In this document: positions 1 to 5,921 of the stretch, one piece after another | Layout: each line of letters starts with the position of its first letter | How positions within the stretch are numbered: position 1 is the stretch's first letter | Origin: Pseudomonadota bacterium | GTDB taxonomy: Bacteria; Desulfobacterota; Desulfobaccia; Desulfobaccales; 0-14-0-80-60-11 | Direction of reading: 5' to 3' | Assembly: GCA_018897875.1 (NCBI GenBank) | Contig: JAHIKF010000165.1 | Coordinates: forward strand, 1 to 13,551 | DNA length: 13,551 bases | Notes under the pieces: generated by a model | Databases searched by the model: none | What the model saw: only the letters and a program-made list of their open reading frames with translations | Told to the model about the DNA's origin: nothing | Made by a program: the position numbers and the translations under genes

Positions 1-1174
1 TCTCGGTGAGGCCCCGGTAGTATTTCCGGAGAACCTCCAAGACTTCGGGGCGGCTGAAGTGATCCGGCACTTCCATGTCTTCGGAGAGCATCTTGCGCAG
101 CATGGTGCCGCTGAGCATCAGGCGGTCATCCTTGCCGTGGCAGCAGGTGCGCATGGAGGCCATGCCGTCGCATTTGAAGCAATAAAAGGTCCAGTCGATG
201 TTCAGGGGTTTCAGCTCCAGGGCGTCCGCGGGGATCTGGAGGAAGATCTTCTGGGCGTCGAAGGGGCCGTAGTACTCGCCCACGCCCGCATGGTCGCGGC
301 CCACGATCAGGTGGGAGCAGCCGAAGTTCTGGCGGAACACCGCGTGGAACAGGGCTTCCCGGGGACCGGCGTAGCGCATATCCAGGGGATAGCCGGACTG
401 GATGCTGGTGTCTTTGACGAAGTAATACTGGGTCAGGACGTTGATGGCCTCGGTGCGCACCTCGGCGGGGATGTCGCCGGGTTTCAGTTTGCCCAGGAGC
501 TGGTGGATCAGGATGCCGTCGCAGACCTCGATGGCGATCTTGGCCAGGTACTCGTGGGAGCGGTGCATGGGGTTCCGGAGCTGCAGGGCGGCGATGGTTT
601 CCCAGCCCTTGTCCTCAAACATCTTCCGGGTTTCCCAGGGCCGCATGTAGAGACCGGGATACTGTTTCGGGAAGGGACCTTCACTCCAGACCTTGATGGT
701 GCCTCCCAGGTTGACTGCTTCCTGGCCCATGACCATCTGCACGCCCGGGTGGTCCATGTCATCGGTGGTGAAGATCTCTTTGCACTCCCACTTTTTGTCG
801 ATGGTGTACTTATCGGTGACCTTCATGGTCCCCATCATCTCTTCGGTCTCTTCGTCTACCAGCAGGACTTCCTGGCCGATCTTGATGGCATCGGCCTTGC
901 CCTGGTTGACGGACATGGTGACGGGGATGGGCCAGAAGGTGCCATCAGTGAGTTTCATGTCGCCGACCGAGCCTTTCCAGTCAGCTTGATTCATGAATCC
1001 GTCCAGGGGGGTGAAGCCGCCGATCCCCATCATGATGAGGTCGGCCGTTTCCCGGGAGGTCAGGGTGACCACAGTGAGTTCCTTGGCACGCTTTTTCTCT
1101 TCGGCGATCTCGGCCGGGGAAAGCAGCAAGGGTTTTAATTTCTTCTCTTTACCAAGCGGATTTACTAAAGCCAT
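1..1174 (-). CDS. sat: Sulfate adenylyltransferase (ATP sulfurylase), 3' end cut by window
   Basis: Cytoplasmic enzyme making adenosine 5'-phosphosulfate and PPi from ATP and sulfate, the activation step of dissimilatory sulfate reduction. About 391 residues are present and roughly the last 30-40 are missing, judging from family lengths near 420-430. Visible motifs are QLRNPMHRSHE at residues 198-208 (nucleotide-binding QxRNPxHxxH), GRDHAG at 293-297, and LSGTMLRKML near the end. A cluster C332, C335, C344, C345, H346 matches the Cys/His metal site of sulfate-reducer ATP sulfurylases. The start ATG (1172-1174) follows a GAGGAGG ribosome site at 1182-1188. Other sulfate-reduction genes such as aprBA may lie beyond the left edge but are not visible. 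Identification is from motifs and overall sequence and is very secure; use in the reductive direction is inferred. Confidence 0.97.
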   Translation of the reverse strand, partial: MALVNPLGKEKKLKPLLLSPAEIAEEKKRAKELTVVTLTSRETADLIMMGIGGFTPLDGFMNQADWKGSVGDMKLTDGTFWPIPVTMSVNQGKADAIKIGQEVLLVDEETEEMMGTMKVTDKYTIDKKWECKEIFTTDDMDHPGVQMVMGQEAVNLGGTIKVWSEGPFPKQYPGLYMRPWETRKMFEDKGWETIAALQLRNPMHRSHEYLAKIAIEVCDGILIHQLLGKLKPGDIPAEVRTEAINVLTQYYFVKDTSIQSGYPLDMRYAGPREALFHAVFRQNFGCSHLIVGRDHAGVGEYYGPFDAQKIFLQIPADALELKPLNIDWTFYCFKCDGMASMRTCCHGKDDRLMLSGTMLRKMLSEDMEVPDHFSRPEVLEVLRKYYRGLTE

Positions 1175-1235
1175 CTATTTCCCTCCTCGGGCTTTAAAAG
1201 TTGTTTTTCAGAAACAGTACCGTCTTTTGGGAATA

Positions 1236-1253
1236 ATGTGAAAGTTTTCACAT
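1236..1253. promoter_or_regulatory. CRP/FNR-family operator-like palindrome upstream of sat
   Basis: ATGTGAAAGTTTTCACAT is a perfect inverted repeat: 8-nt arms around GT. It contains TGTGA-N6-TCACA, the binding pattern of the CRP/FNR superfamily. Relative to the predicted sat promoter it sits at about +10 to +27, a position expected for repression. From memory, a CRP/FNR regulator (HcpR) with a TGTGA-N6-TCACA-like site has been proposed to control sat and apsAB in Desulfovibrio. Which regulator binds here is unknown. Confidence 0.6.
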
Positions 1254-1268
1254 GCCATCTAGAAACTC

Positions 1269-1297
1269 ACATTAAATCATCTTTCAAGGCTTGTCAA
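1269..1297 (-). promoter_or_regulatory. Sigma-70-type promoter of sat
   Basis: On the minus strand a consensus -35 TTGACA (1292-1297) is followed after 17 nt by TAATGT (1269-1274). Transcription would start near 1262, giving a leader of about 88 nt before the sat ATG. The -35 is perfect and the -10 matches 3 of 6 positions. Assignment is by consensus only. Confidence 0.6.
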
Positions 1298-1356
1298 TAA
1301 GATTTTTCACTAACTCTTTTTTTCTTTAAGGCCATAAATCTCAGCATTTTTCGGGC

Positions 1357-2220
1357 TCAGAGGTTGAGGCGATAGGTGGTCGTAGGTTCCTTGCGACCCC
1401 GCAACACCACCGACGGCTCGGGCGCCGTCTTAAACTGCCCCTCCAGGGCCTGAAAGGTGGCCTGGCTGATCAGGGTGTCGGCGTCCACCTCCTTGGCCAG
1501 TTCCTGGAGCCGGGCCGCCACGTTGACCGCGTCCCCCACCACGGTGAAGTCCATGCGCTTGTCGGAGCCGATGTTGCCCACGATGGCCTCACCGGTGTTG
1601 ATGCCGATGCGCATGCCCTGAATGGGGGTTTGGCCCGCGGCTTGCATTTGCCTTAAATGGCGCTGCATGGCCAGGGCGCATTCCACCGCCCGGGTGGCCG
1701 CCTGGGGCAGCGGCAGCGGCACCCCGAACACCGCCATCAGGGCGTCGCCCACAAACTTGTCCAGGGTCCCCTTATATTTAAAGACCAGGTCCACCATCTC
1801 GGTAAAGTAGGTGTTGAGCACCTCCACCACGGCCTCCGGGGCCATGGATTCCGACATGCTGGTAAAATTGCGGATATCAGCAAAGAGCACCGTCACCATC
1901 TGGCGCCGCCCTCCCAAGGCCAGCAGCCCCGGGTTCTTCAAGATTTCTTCGCACAACTCCGGACTCACGTAACGGGAAAAGGTGTCCCGGAGCACGTGCC
2001 GCTCCTGGTAGAGGCGCAGGCGGCTCCGCAAGGAGGCCTCGTGGCTGGCCTCTTCCATGGCGATTTCTTTGAGAAGGGTCTTGAGCTCCGGATCATCGGT
2101 CTCCTGGGATAGGGACAGATAGCTCTTCCGGGCCTCGGTCTCGTGGGCGATGGCCAGCTCGATAGCCTGGATGATATTCAGCTCGGGTTTGGACTCGATG
2201 TCGGGTTGCTCGGCTTCCAT
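1357..2220 (-). CDS. Class III adenylate/guanylate cyclase with N-terminal ferritin-like domain
   Basis: A 287-residue soluble protein predicted to make cyclic AMP (or cGMP). Residues 16-68 look like half a rubrerythrin/ferritin bundle: helix 1 has E27-x2-A30-x3-Y34 and helix 2 has E57-x2-H60, the spacing of diiron ligands. Residues 69-105 are a helical linker (FSRYVSPELCEEIL) common before cyclase domains. The catalytic domain (about 106-287) has metal Asp D115 in FADIRNFT and D159 in KFVGDALMAVFG, purine-selecting K155 and T226, and N233/R237 in GDAVNVAARL. Thr at 226 rather than Asp suggests a class IIIb adenylate cyclase. No membrane segment is seen. ATG at 2218-2220 follows AAGGA. It lies upstream of sat on the same strand, with a 182-nt gap holding a separate sat promoter. 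Sensing by the ferritin-like part (oxygen, iron or redox) is inference. Confidence 0.9.
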   Translation of the reverse strand: MEAEQPDIESKPELNIIQAIELAIAHETEARKSYLSLSQETDDPELKTLLKEIAMEEASHEASLRSRLRLYQERHVLRDTFSRYVSPELCEEILKNPGLLALGGRRQMVTVLFADIRNFTSMSESMAPEAVVEVLNTYFTEMVDLVFKYKGTLDKFVGDALMAVFGVPLPLPQAATRAVECALAMQRHLRQMQAAGQTPIQGMRIGINTGEAIVGNIGSDKRMDFTVVGDAVNVAARLQELAKEVDADTLISQATFQALEGQFKTAPEPSVVLRGRKEPTTTYRLNL

Positions 2221-2279
2221 ATATTCCTTGGGGGAGTGCTACGGCCAGTTCTGCATACTGCCGGACAGATCAATTAAGA

Positions 2280-2285
2280 ATTATA
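2280..2285 (-). promoter_or_regulatory. Possible -10 box for the cyclase gene
   Basis: A perfect TATAAT lies on the minus strand 59 nt upstream of the cyclase start. The -35 region is poor (TTCCCT at 16 nt spacing), so this is a weak prediction. Confidence 0.3.
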
Positions 2286-2361
2286 TCACAATCTTTCTCT
2301 GAGGGAAGCATAAGCTGAGCCTTTTATATGAAAATAGCTCGGTGGGGCGGGCCTCCGTGCA

Positions 2362-2418
2362 GTGGGGCGGGCGTCCCCGCCCGCCAACCGATATGGCGGC
2401 CAGGGACGGCCGCCGCAC
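2362..2418. repeat. Two-hairpin REP/BIME-like element, copy 1
   Basis: Two hairpins with 7-bp arms and 6-nt loops: GGCGGGC/GCCCGCC (2366-2385) and GGCGGCC/GGCCGCC (2395-2414), joined by a 9-nt linker. They are closed by GTGG at 2362-2365 against GCAC at 2415-2418 (three of four pair). Confidence 0.6.
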
Positions 2419-2528
2419 CAACACCAGCCATTTTTCATCCTTCGTTGTGTCCGTGAGGAAATGATCCTTTGGTATAAATTTCTTCCCTGGCTGCATAATT
2501 TAAGAAAAAATCTGGTGCTCTACCCCTT

Positions 2529-2552
2529 ACTGCTTACTGCTCACTCTCCATA
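2529..2552 (-). repeat. 24-nt direct repeat carrying GTGAGCA/GTAAGCA heptamers, copy 1
   Basis: Exactly repeated at 2753-2776. On the minus strand it reads TATGGAGAGTGAGCAGTAAG and onward, i.e. one GTGAGCA and one GTAAGCA heptamer. A further partial heptamer lies at 2525-2530. Confidence 0.75.
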
Positions 2553-2558
2553 GTTTTG

Positions 2559-2607
2559 ATAGGGCGGCCTGTGGCCGCCAAAATTCGGCGGGCATAGCCC
2601 GCCCTAT
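2559..2607. repeat. Two-hairpin REP/BIME-like element, copy 2
   Basis: ATAG (2559-2562) pairs with CTAT (2604-2607). Inside are hairpins GGCGGCC/GGCCGCC (loop TGT) and GGCGGGC/GCCCGCC (loop ATA), separated by a 7-nt linker. The 49-nt layout is identical to the element at 2802-2850 although the first stem and the closing pairs differ. Confidence 0.7.
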
Positions 2608-2625
2608 GGAAACTGAAAAGTTTTT

Positions 2626-2679
2626 GGTGGCACCGGTATCTTACCGGTGCGGGTGCACAGGTTGAAAACCTGTGCCACC
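2626..2679. repeat. Two-hairpin REP/BIME-like element, copy 3 (9-bp arms)
   Basis: GGTG (2626-2629) closes against CACC (2676-2679). Inside are perfect 9-bp hairpins GCACCGGTA/TACCGGTGC (loop TCT) and GCACAGGTT/AACCTGTGC (loop GAA), with a 4-nt linker. The total length is 54 nt. Confidence 0.7.
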
Positions 2680-2752
2680 ATCGGGGGCGGGCACGGAGGC
2701 CCACCCCACCAGATTTTTCATCATTTATGGGTGGACCAAGGGTCCATGAGGA

Positions 2753-2776
2753 ACTGCTTACTGCTCACTCTCCATA
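2753..2776 (-). repeat. 24-nt direct repeat with heptamers, copy 2
   Basis: Identical to 2529-2552 and fused to the truA-like fragment at 2773-2798. On the minus strand the heptamers come directly after the truA-like codons, as they do in truA itself. Confidence 0.75.
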
Positions 2777-2798
2777 AAACACTTCCACCAGGTAAAGC
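2773..2798 (-). pseudogene. Decayed duplicate of the truA 3' end
   Basis: 26 nt match 3003-3028 inside truA with two mismatches. On the minus strand they would encode LYLVEVFY against LYLAEVFY in truA, then run into GTGAGCA heptamers. It is in the same orientation as truA, about 150 nt beyond its stop. It is probably a fragment left by a short tandem duplication; chance is unlikely given the shared flanking heptamers. Confidence 0.55.
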
Positions 2799-2801
2799 TT
2801 T

Positions 2802-2850
2802 GTAGGGTGCGCACCGCGCACCATGACATGGCGGGCAGTGCCCGCCCTAC
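2802..2850. repeat. BIME-like element: REP, linker, inverted REP with GTAG/CTAC ends
   Basis: GTAG (2802-2805) and CTAC (2847-2850) flank hairpins GGTGCGC/GCGCACC (loop ACC) and GGCGGGC/GCCCGCC (loop AGT), with a 7-nt linker. GTAG at the foot of a hairpin is the signature of REP sequences handled by RAYT (TnpA-REP) transposases, and a head-to-head pair is a BIME. No RAYT gene is in the window. Confidence 0.7.
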
Positions 2851-2919
2851 ATTTAATTCCTCTCGCTTCATAGTTCCGGCTGGGTAACGCCTATGCGTGG
2901 CGAAGCACTGGTTCGCCAG

Positions 2920-2940
2920 GTGGTGCGCAGTGCGCACTAC
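2920..2940 (-). repeat. Single REP-like hairpin next to the truA stop
   Basis: Read on the minus strand: GTAG followed by a hairpin with arms TGCGC/GCGCA and loop ACT. It lies 15 nt past the truA stop. The adjacent GGCGAA/TTCGCC hairpin (about 2899-2917) adds to the structure, but there is no T-tract. Confidence 0.5.
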
Positions 2941-2955
2941 ACCTGAATTACCCTG

Positions 2956-3747
2956 TCAATCCTCAGACTTGGCTGAAAGCTGACCGCTGACCGCTTCATT
3001 TTCATAGAACACTTCCGCCAGGTAAAGCCCTTGGGGCGGCGCCGTGGGTCCGGCCAGGTGCCGGGCGCCGCTGGTGAGCAGTTCCGCCAGCTTGGTCGGG
3101 GGCGCCTTCCCCTGCCCCACCTCCGCCAGGGTGCCCACCAGGCTCCGCACCATACCCCGGAGAAAACCAGTGGCCGTGATGGTGAAACTGAGCCAGCCGC
3201 CGGGCTCATCCCGCCAGGTTGCCGCCAGGACCCGGCGCACGGGATTAAGATTATCGCTGCCGCTGGCCCTGAACGCGGTAAAATCATGCTCTCCCGGGAG
3301 AAACGCCGCGGCCCCGGCCATGGCCGCCAGGTCCAGAGGCAGGGCGAGCCACCAGGCGTAGTGGCGAGCCAGGGGCGAGCGGTTCGGGCGGTTGAGGATA
3401 CGGTAGACGTAGGTCTTAGCCCGGGCTGATTTCCGGGCGTGAAACTCCGGCGGCGCCTCAAGCGCCTCTAACACCGCGATGTCTTTGGGGAGCAGGGAGT
3501 TCAAGCCCTGATGAAAGGCCTGGAGGGGGATGGCGCTACTGGTGCGGAAATTGGCCACCTGGCCCCGGGCGTGAACCCCGGCGTCGGTGCGGCCCGAGCC
3601 GATGATCGCCACCGGCGCTTGCGTCAGCCGGGCCACCGCGGCTTCCAACACCCCCTGGATGGTGGCGGCCTCGAGCTGGCGTTGCCAGCCGTGGTAGCGG
3701 GTGCCGTCGTATTCCAGGAGGAGGCGGATGTTGCGCAGAGGATTCAT
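2956..3747 (-). CDS. truA: tRNA pseudouridine(38-40) synthase
   Basis: Converts U38, U39 and U40 of tRNA anticodon arms to pseudouridine. The protein is 263 residues, near the usual 240-270. Catalytic Asp is D55 in GSGRTDAGVHA. Other family motifs are LLEYDGTRYHGWQRQ (residues 10-24), RAKTYVYRILNR (about 108-119) and the second-domain segment ATGFLRGMVRSLVGTL. The last 14 or so residues after LYLAEVFY are encoded by heptamer-like DNA (AGCGGTC units) and look like a recent extension. ATG at 3745-3747 sits in a small hairpin (ATAACC/GGTTAT, 3746-3761) that also covers the G-run upstream. It is last in a likely rplM-rpsI-argC-truA order, 150 nt after argC, so separate transcription is possible. 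Confidence 0.96.
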   Translation of the reverse strand: MNPLRNIRLLLEYDGTRYHGWQRQLEAATIQGVLEAAVARLTQAPVAIIGSGRTDAGVHARGQVANFRTSSAIPLQAFHQGLNSLLPKDIAVLEALEAPPEFHARKSARAKTYVYRILNRPNRSPLARHYAWWLALPLDLAAMAGAAAFLPGEHDFTAFRASGSDNLNPVRRVLAATWRDEPGGWLSFTITATGFLRGMVRSLVGTLAEVGQGKAPPTKLAELLTSGARHLAGPTAPPQGLYLAEVFYENEAVSGQLSAKSED

Positions 3748-3791
3748 AACCCCAAGGTTATTGTGCGAAATGAACCGGGATATAGCCAGGG

Positions 3792-3883
3792 GGGTAAAAG
3801 GGGAAAAGGCGAAAGGGCGAAAAGGTTAAAAAGCAAAAAGTGCTCCGTAGTCTTTCCCCTTTTCGCCTTTTTCCCTTTTACCC
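3792..3883. repeat. Long imperfect inverted repeat between argC and truA
   Basis: 23-nt arms at 3792-3814 and 3861-3883 are complementary with one mismatch, around a 46-nt loop. Further complementary words in the loop and flank (GGGCGAAAAGG against CCTTTTCGCC) allow alternative pairings. It starts 15 nt past the argC stop. It could be a transcription barrier, an mRNA-processing hairpin or a mobile-repeat remnant. It does not end in a clear U-tract. Confidence 0.6.
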
Positions 3884-3897
3884 TTTTCGCCCTGCTT

Positions 3898-4962
3898 TTA
3901 AGGAAGGAACGGCGGCGTCTCCAACCCCATGGTCTCGGGGAGGCCCATCATCAGGTTAAAGTTCTGCACCGCTTGGCCGGCCGCGCCCTTGGTGAGGTTG
4001 TCGATGGCCGAGATGACAATGACCCGCCGGCCTCCCCGGTCCACCCGGAGGGCCAGATCGCAGAAATTAGCCCCCCGCACATCCCGGGTATCAGGGAGAC
4101 TTCCCCGGGGATGGAGGCGTACAAAGGGATGGCCTTGATAGAATTTGGCGTAGAGTTCCCGAAGGTCCTCTTCCGACCGAGGCTCCGTAAGGCCGGCGTA
4201 AAGCGTGCCCAGAATGCCCCGGCTCATGGGGACGAGATGCGGCGTAAAGGTGACGCTCACCGGTGTCCCGGCGAGCAGACTCAACTCCTGCTCCATCTCG
4301 GGGGTATGCCGGTGCTCCAGCACCTTGTAAGCCCGGAAGCCGTCATTGACTTCGCAGAACGATATGCCCAGCAGGGCCTGGCGTCCGGCGCCGCTGGCCC
4401 CGGATTTACAATCGGCAATCACCGAATCGGCAACCAGCAGGCCGGCCTGGGCCAGAGGCGCCAGCCCCAGAATGACGCCGGTGGGATAACAGCCGGGGTT
4501 GCCCACCAGACGCGTCCGGCGCACCTCATCCCGGTGGAGTTCGGGCAAGCCGTACACCGCCTCGGCGTTCAACTCCGGCGCGGTATGCTCCTGATACCAC
4601 TGCTCATAGACACTGATATCCCGGAAGCGGAAATCGGCGCTCAGGTCCACCACTTTGCACCCCTGGGCCAGGAAAGCGGGGATCATGCCCATGGCGGTTT
4701 GGTGGGGCACCGCAGTGAAGACCACATCGGCGGCGGCGCCGATCTGTTCCGGGGCAGGGTCCTGGCTGAAGGGCAGGTCGACCAGGCCGGCCAGGGCCGG
4801 AAAAATCTGGGAAAAAGGGCGGCCCGGATATTCCAGGGAGGTGAGGGCCGCCAACTCGCAGCCCGGATGCCGCACCAACAGGCGCACCAACTCAAGCCCG
4901 GCGTAACCGGAGGCGCCGATGACGGCGACGCGGATTTTAGTCTTAGCGTTTTGATCGGCCAT
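3898..4962 (-). CDS. argC: N-acetyl-gamma-glutamyl-phosphate reductase
   Basis: Third step of arginine synthesis: NADPH-dependent reduction of N-acetylglutamyl phosphate to the semialdehyde, in the cytoplasm. The 354-residue length is typical of the long (type 1) form. The NADP-binding loop is VIGASGYAG (residues 14-22). The catalytic Cys is C158 in GNPGCYPT. The conserved His motif HRHTPEMEQ is at 217-225, and SGASGAGR at 187-194. The ATG at 4960-4962 has only a weak GGGA site, and both are partly enclosed in a 7-bp hairpin (ATTGGGA/TCCCAAT, 4961-4979). It lies 129 nt after rpsI with a REP palindrome in the gap. No other arg genes are visible. Confidence 0.97.
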   Translation of the reverse strand: MADQNAKTKIRVAVIGASGYAGLELVRLLVRHPGCELAALTSLEYPGRPFSQIFPALAGLVDLPFSQDPAPEQIGAAADVVFTAVPHQTAMGMIPAFLAQGCKVVDLSADFRFRDISVYEQWYQEHTAPELNAEAVYGLPELHRDEVRRTRLVGNPGCYPTGVILGLAPLAQAGLLVADSVIADCKSGASGAGRQALLGISFCEVNDGFRAYKVLEHRHTPEMEQELSLLAGTPVSVTFTPHLVPMSRGILGTLYAGLTEPRSEEDLRELYAKFYQGHPFVRLHPRGSLPDTRDVRGANFCDLALRVDRGGRRVIVISAIDNLTKGAAGQAVQNFNLMMGLPETMGLETPPFLP

Positions 4963-5003
4963 TGGGAATCCATCCCAATTCGCAGGAGGTGGGCAAAAAC
5001 TCT

Positions 5004-5032
5004 GTAGGGGCGGGTTTGAAACCCGCCCCTAC
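5004..5032. repeat. Perfect 29-nt REP-like palindrome (GTAG...CTAC)
   Basis: GTAGGGGCGGGTTT and AAACCCGCCCCTAC are perfect 14-nt arms around a single G. The ends are GTAG/CTAC, as in the BIME-like element at 2802-2850. Positioned between rpsI and argC it may also terminate or attenuate transcription; on the minus strand it is followed by AGAGTTTTT. Confidence 0.75.
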
Positions 5033-5091
5033 GAAAACGATACCTATAGCCACGATTCCAGGGGAAAATAAACCTGTATCTGGCTTAATAG

Positions 5092-5487
5092 TTAACGCTT
5101 GGAATACTGACAGCCGCGGCGGGCGCCACGGAGGCCGTATTTCTTCCGCTCTTTGATGCGGGCGTCCCGGGTGAGAAAACCAGCCTTTTTCAGGATGGGA
5201 CGCAACTCCGGGTTGAACAAAATCAAGGCCCGGCTCAGGGCGTGTTTGACGGCCCCGGCCTGTCCTTCCAGCCCCCCGCCCCGGACGTTGACCAGGATGT
5301 CGAACTCCGGGCCGACATTCACCAGGAGCAGGGGCTTGCGCACCAGGTTCCGGGTGGTTTCCATGGGGAAGTAGTCTTCGAATTCCCGCTGATTGACGAT
5401 AATCCGGCCATTGCCGGGACGCATATAAATCCGGGCTATCGCGGTCTTGCGCTTACCCGTGGCATGGATGCCTACTTGCTCCGCCAT
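5092..5487 (-). CDS. rpsI: 30S ribosomal protein S9
   Basis: Small-subunit protein whose basic C-terminal tail reaches the P-site tRNA. The 131 residues match the family length. The N-terminal block GKRKTAIARIYMRPG, GGGLEGQAGAVKHALSRAL and the invariant tail ending SKR are all present. The ATG (5485-5487) shares its A with the last base of the rplM stop (TAATG), with GGGAGGA just upstream, so translation is probably coupled to rplM. Confidence 0.98.
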   Translation of the reverse strand: MAEQVGIHATGKRKTAIARIYMRPGNGRIIVNQREFEDYFPMETTRNLVRKPLLLVNVGPEFDILVNVRGGGLEGQAGAVKHALSRALILFNPELRPILKKAGFLTRDARIKERKKYGLRGARRGCQYSKR

Positions 5488-5921
5488 TAATCCTCCCAGG
5501 GAAAGGGCGCCGGCCTCTGGGCCTCATGCGGATGGTCCGTGCCGGCGTAAATCTTCAATTTCTTCAGCAGCTGCCTTCCCAAACTATTTTTGGGCAACAT
5601 GCCCCGGACGGCATGACGCAAAATCTCCTCCGGTTTCTTCTGAAGGAGTTTCCGGGCCGAAATCTCTTTGATCCCACCGGGAAAGCCGGAATGCCGGTAG
5701 TAGAATTTATTGTCCAACTTCCTGCCGGTCAGTTGCACCTGAGCGGCATTAACCACGACCACAAAGTCCCCGGTGTCTATGTGGGGCGTGAAGGTGGGCT
5801 TGGTCTTGCCCCGCAGCACCATGGCAATACGGCTGGCCAGACGACCCAGGACCTTGTCCTGAGCGTCCACCACGTACCAGGCGCGCAACACTTCCCCCGT
5901 CCGGGCGGTATAACTTTTCAT
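5487..5921 (-). CDS. rplM: 50S ribosomal protein L13
   Basis: Early-assembly large-subunit protein of 144 residues, a normal length. It begins MKSYTARTGEVLRAWYVVDA and contains VLGRLASRIA, the HIDTGDFVVVVNA block, YYRHSGFPGG, RHAVRGMLPKNSLG and YAGTDHPHEAQRP. The start at 5919-5921 is chosen because AGGAG lies at 5931-5935 and because the 35-residue in-frame extension to 6026 would run through the promoter and matches nothing in the family. First gene of the operon with rpsI. Confidence 0.98.
   Translation of the reverse strand: MKSYTARTGEVLRAWYVVDAQDKVLGRLASRIAMVLRGKTKPTFTPHIDTGDFVVVVNAAQVQLTGRKLDNKFYYRHSGFPGGIKEISARKLLQKKPEEILRHAVRGMLPKNSLGRQLLKKLKIYAGTDHPHEAQRPAPFPWED

Larger units (their letters stand above)
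2221..2955. other. 735-nt gene-free, repeat-packed intergenic region
   Basis: No convincing gene is seen between the cyclase start and the truA stop. Open frames here run through palindromes and have no ribosome site. Contents, listed separately, are two-hairpin REP/BIME-like elements (2362-2418, 2559-2607, 2626-2679, 2802-2850), a single hairpin (2920-2940), a 24-nt direct repeat (2529-2552 and 2753-2776), a decayed truA 3'-end copy (2773-2798), and an inverted 20-nt pair (2341-2360 against 2691-2710, one mismatch). A small hairpin TGGACC/GGTCCA (2732-2746) is also present. It looks like a landing zone for short repeats. Confidence 0.8.

Noticed and set aside
59..1138. 359-codon open frame on the plus strand
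   Set aside because: Antisense to sat; its His/Gly/Val/Asp-rich translation is the usual shadow of a GC-rich gene.
3511..5007. 498-codon open frame on the plus strand
   Set aside because: Antisense to argC and part of truA, both secure by motifs.
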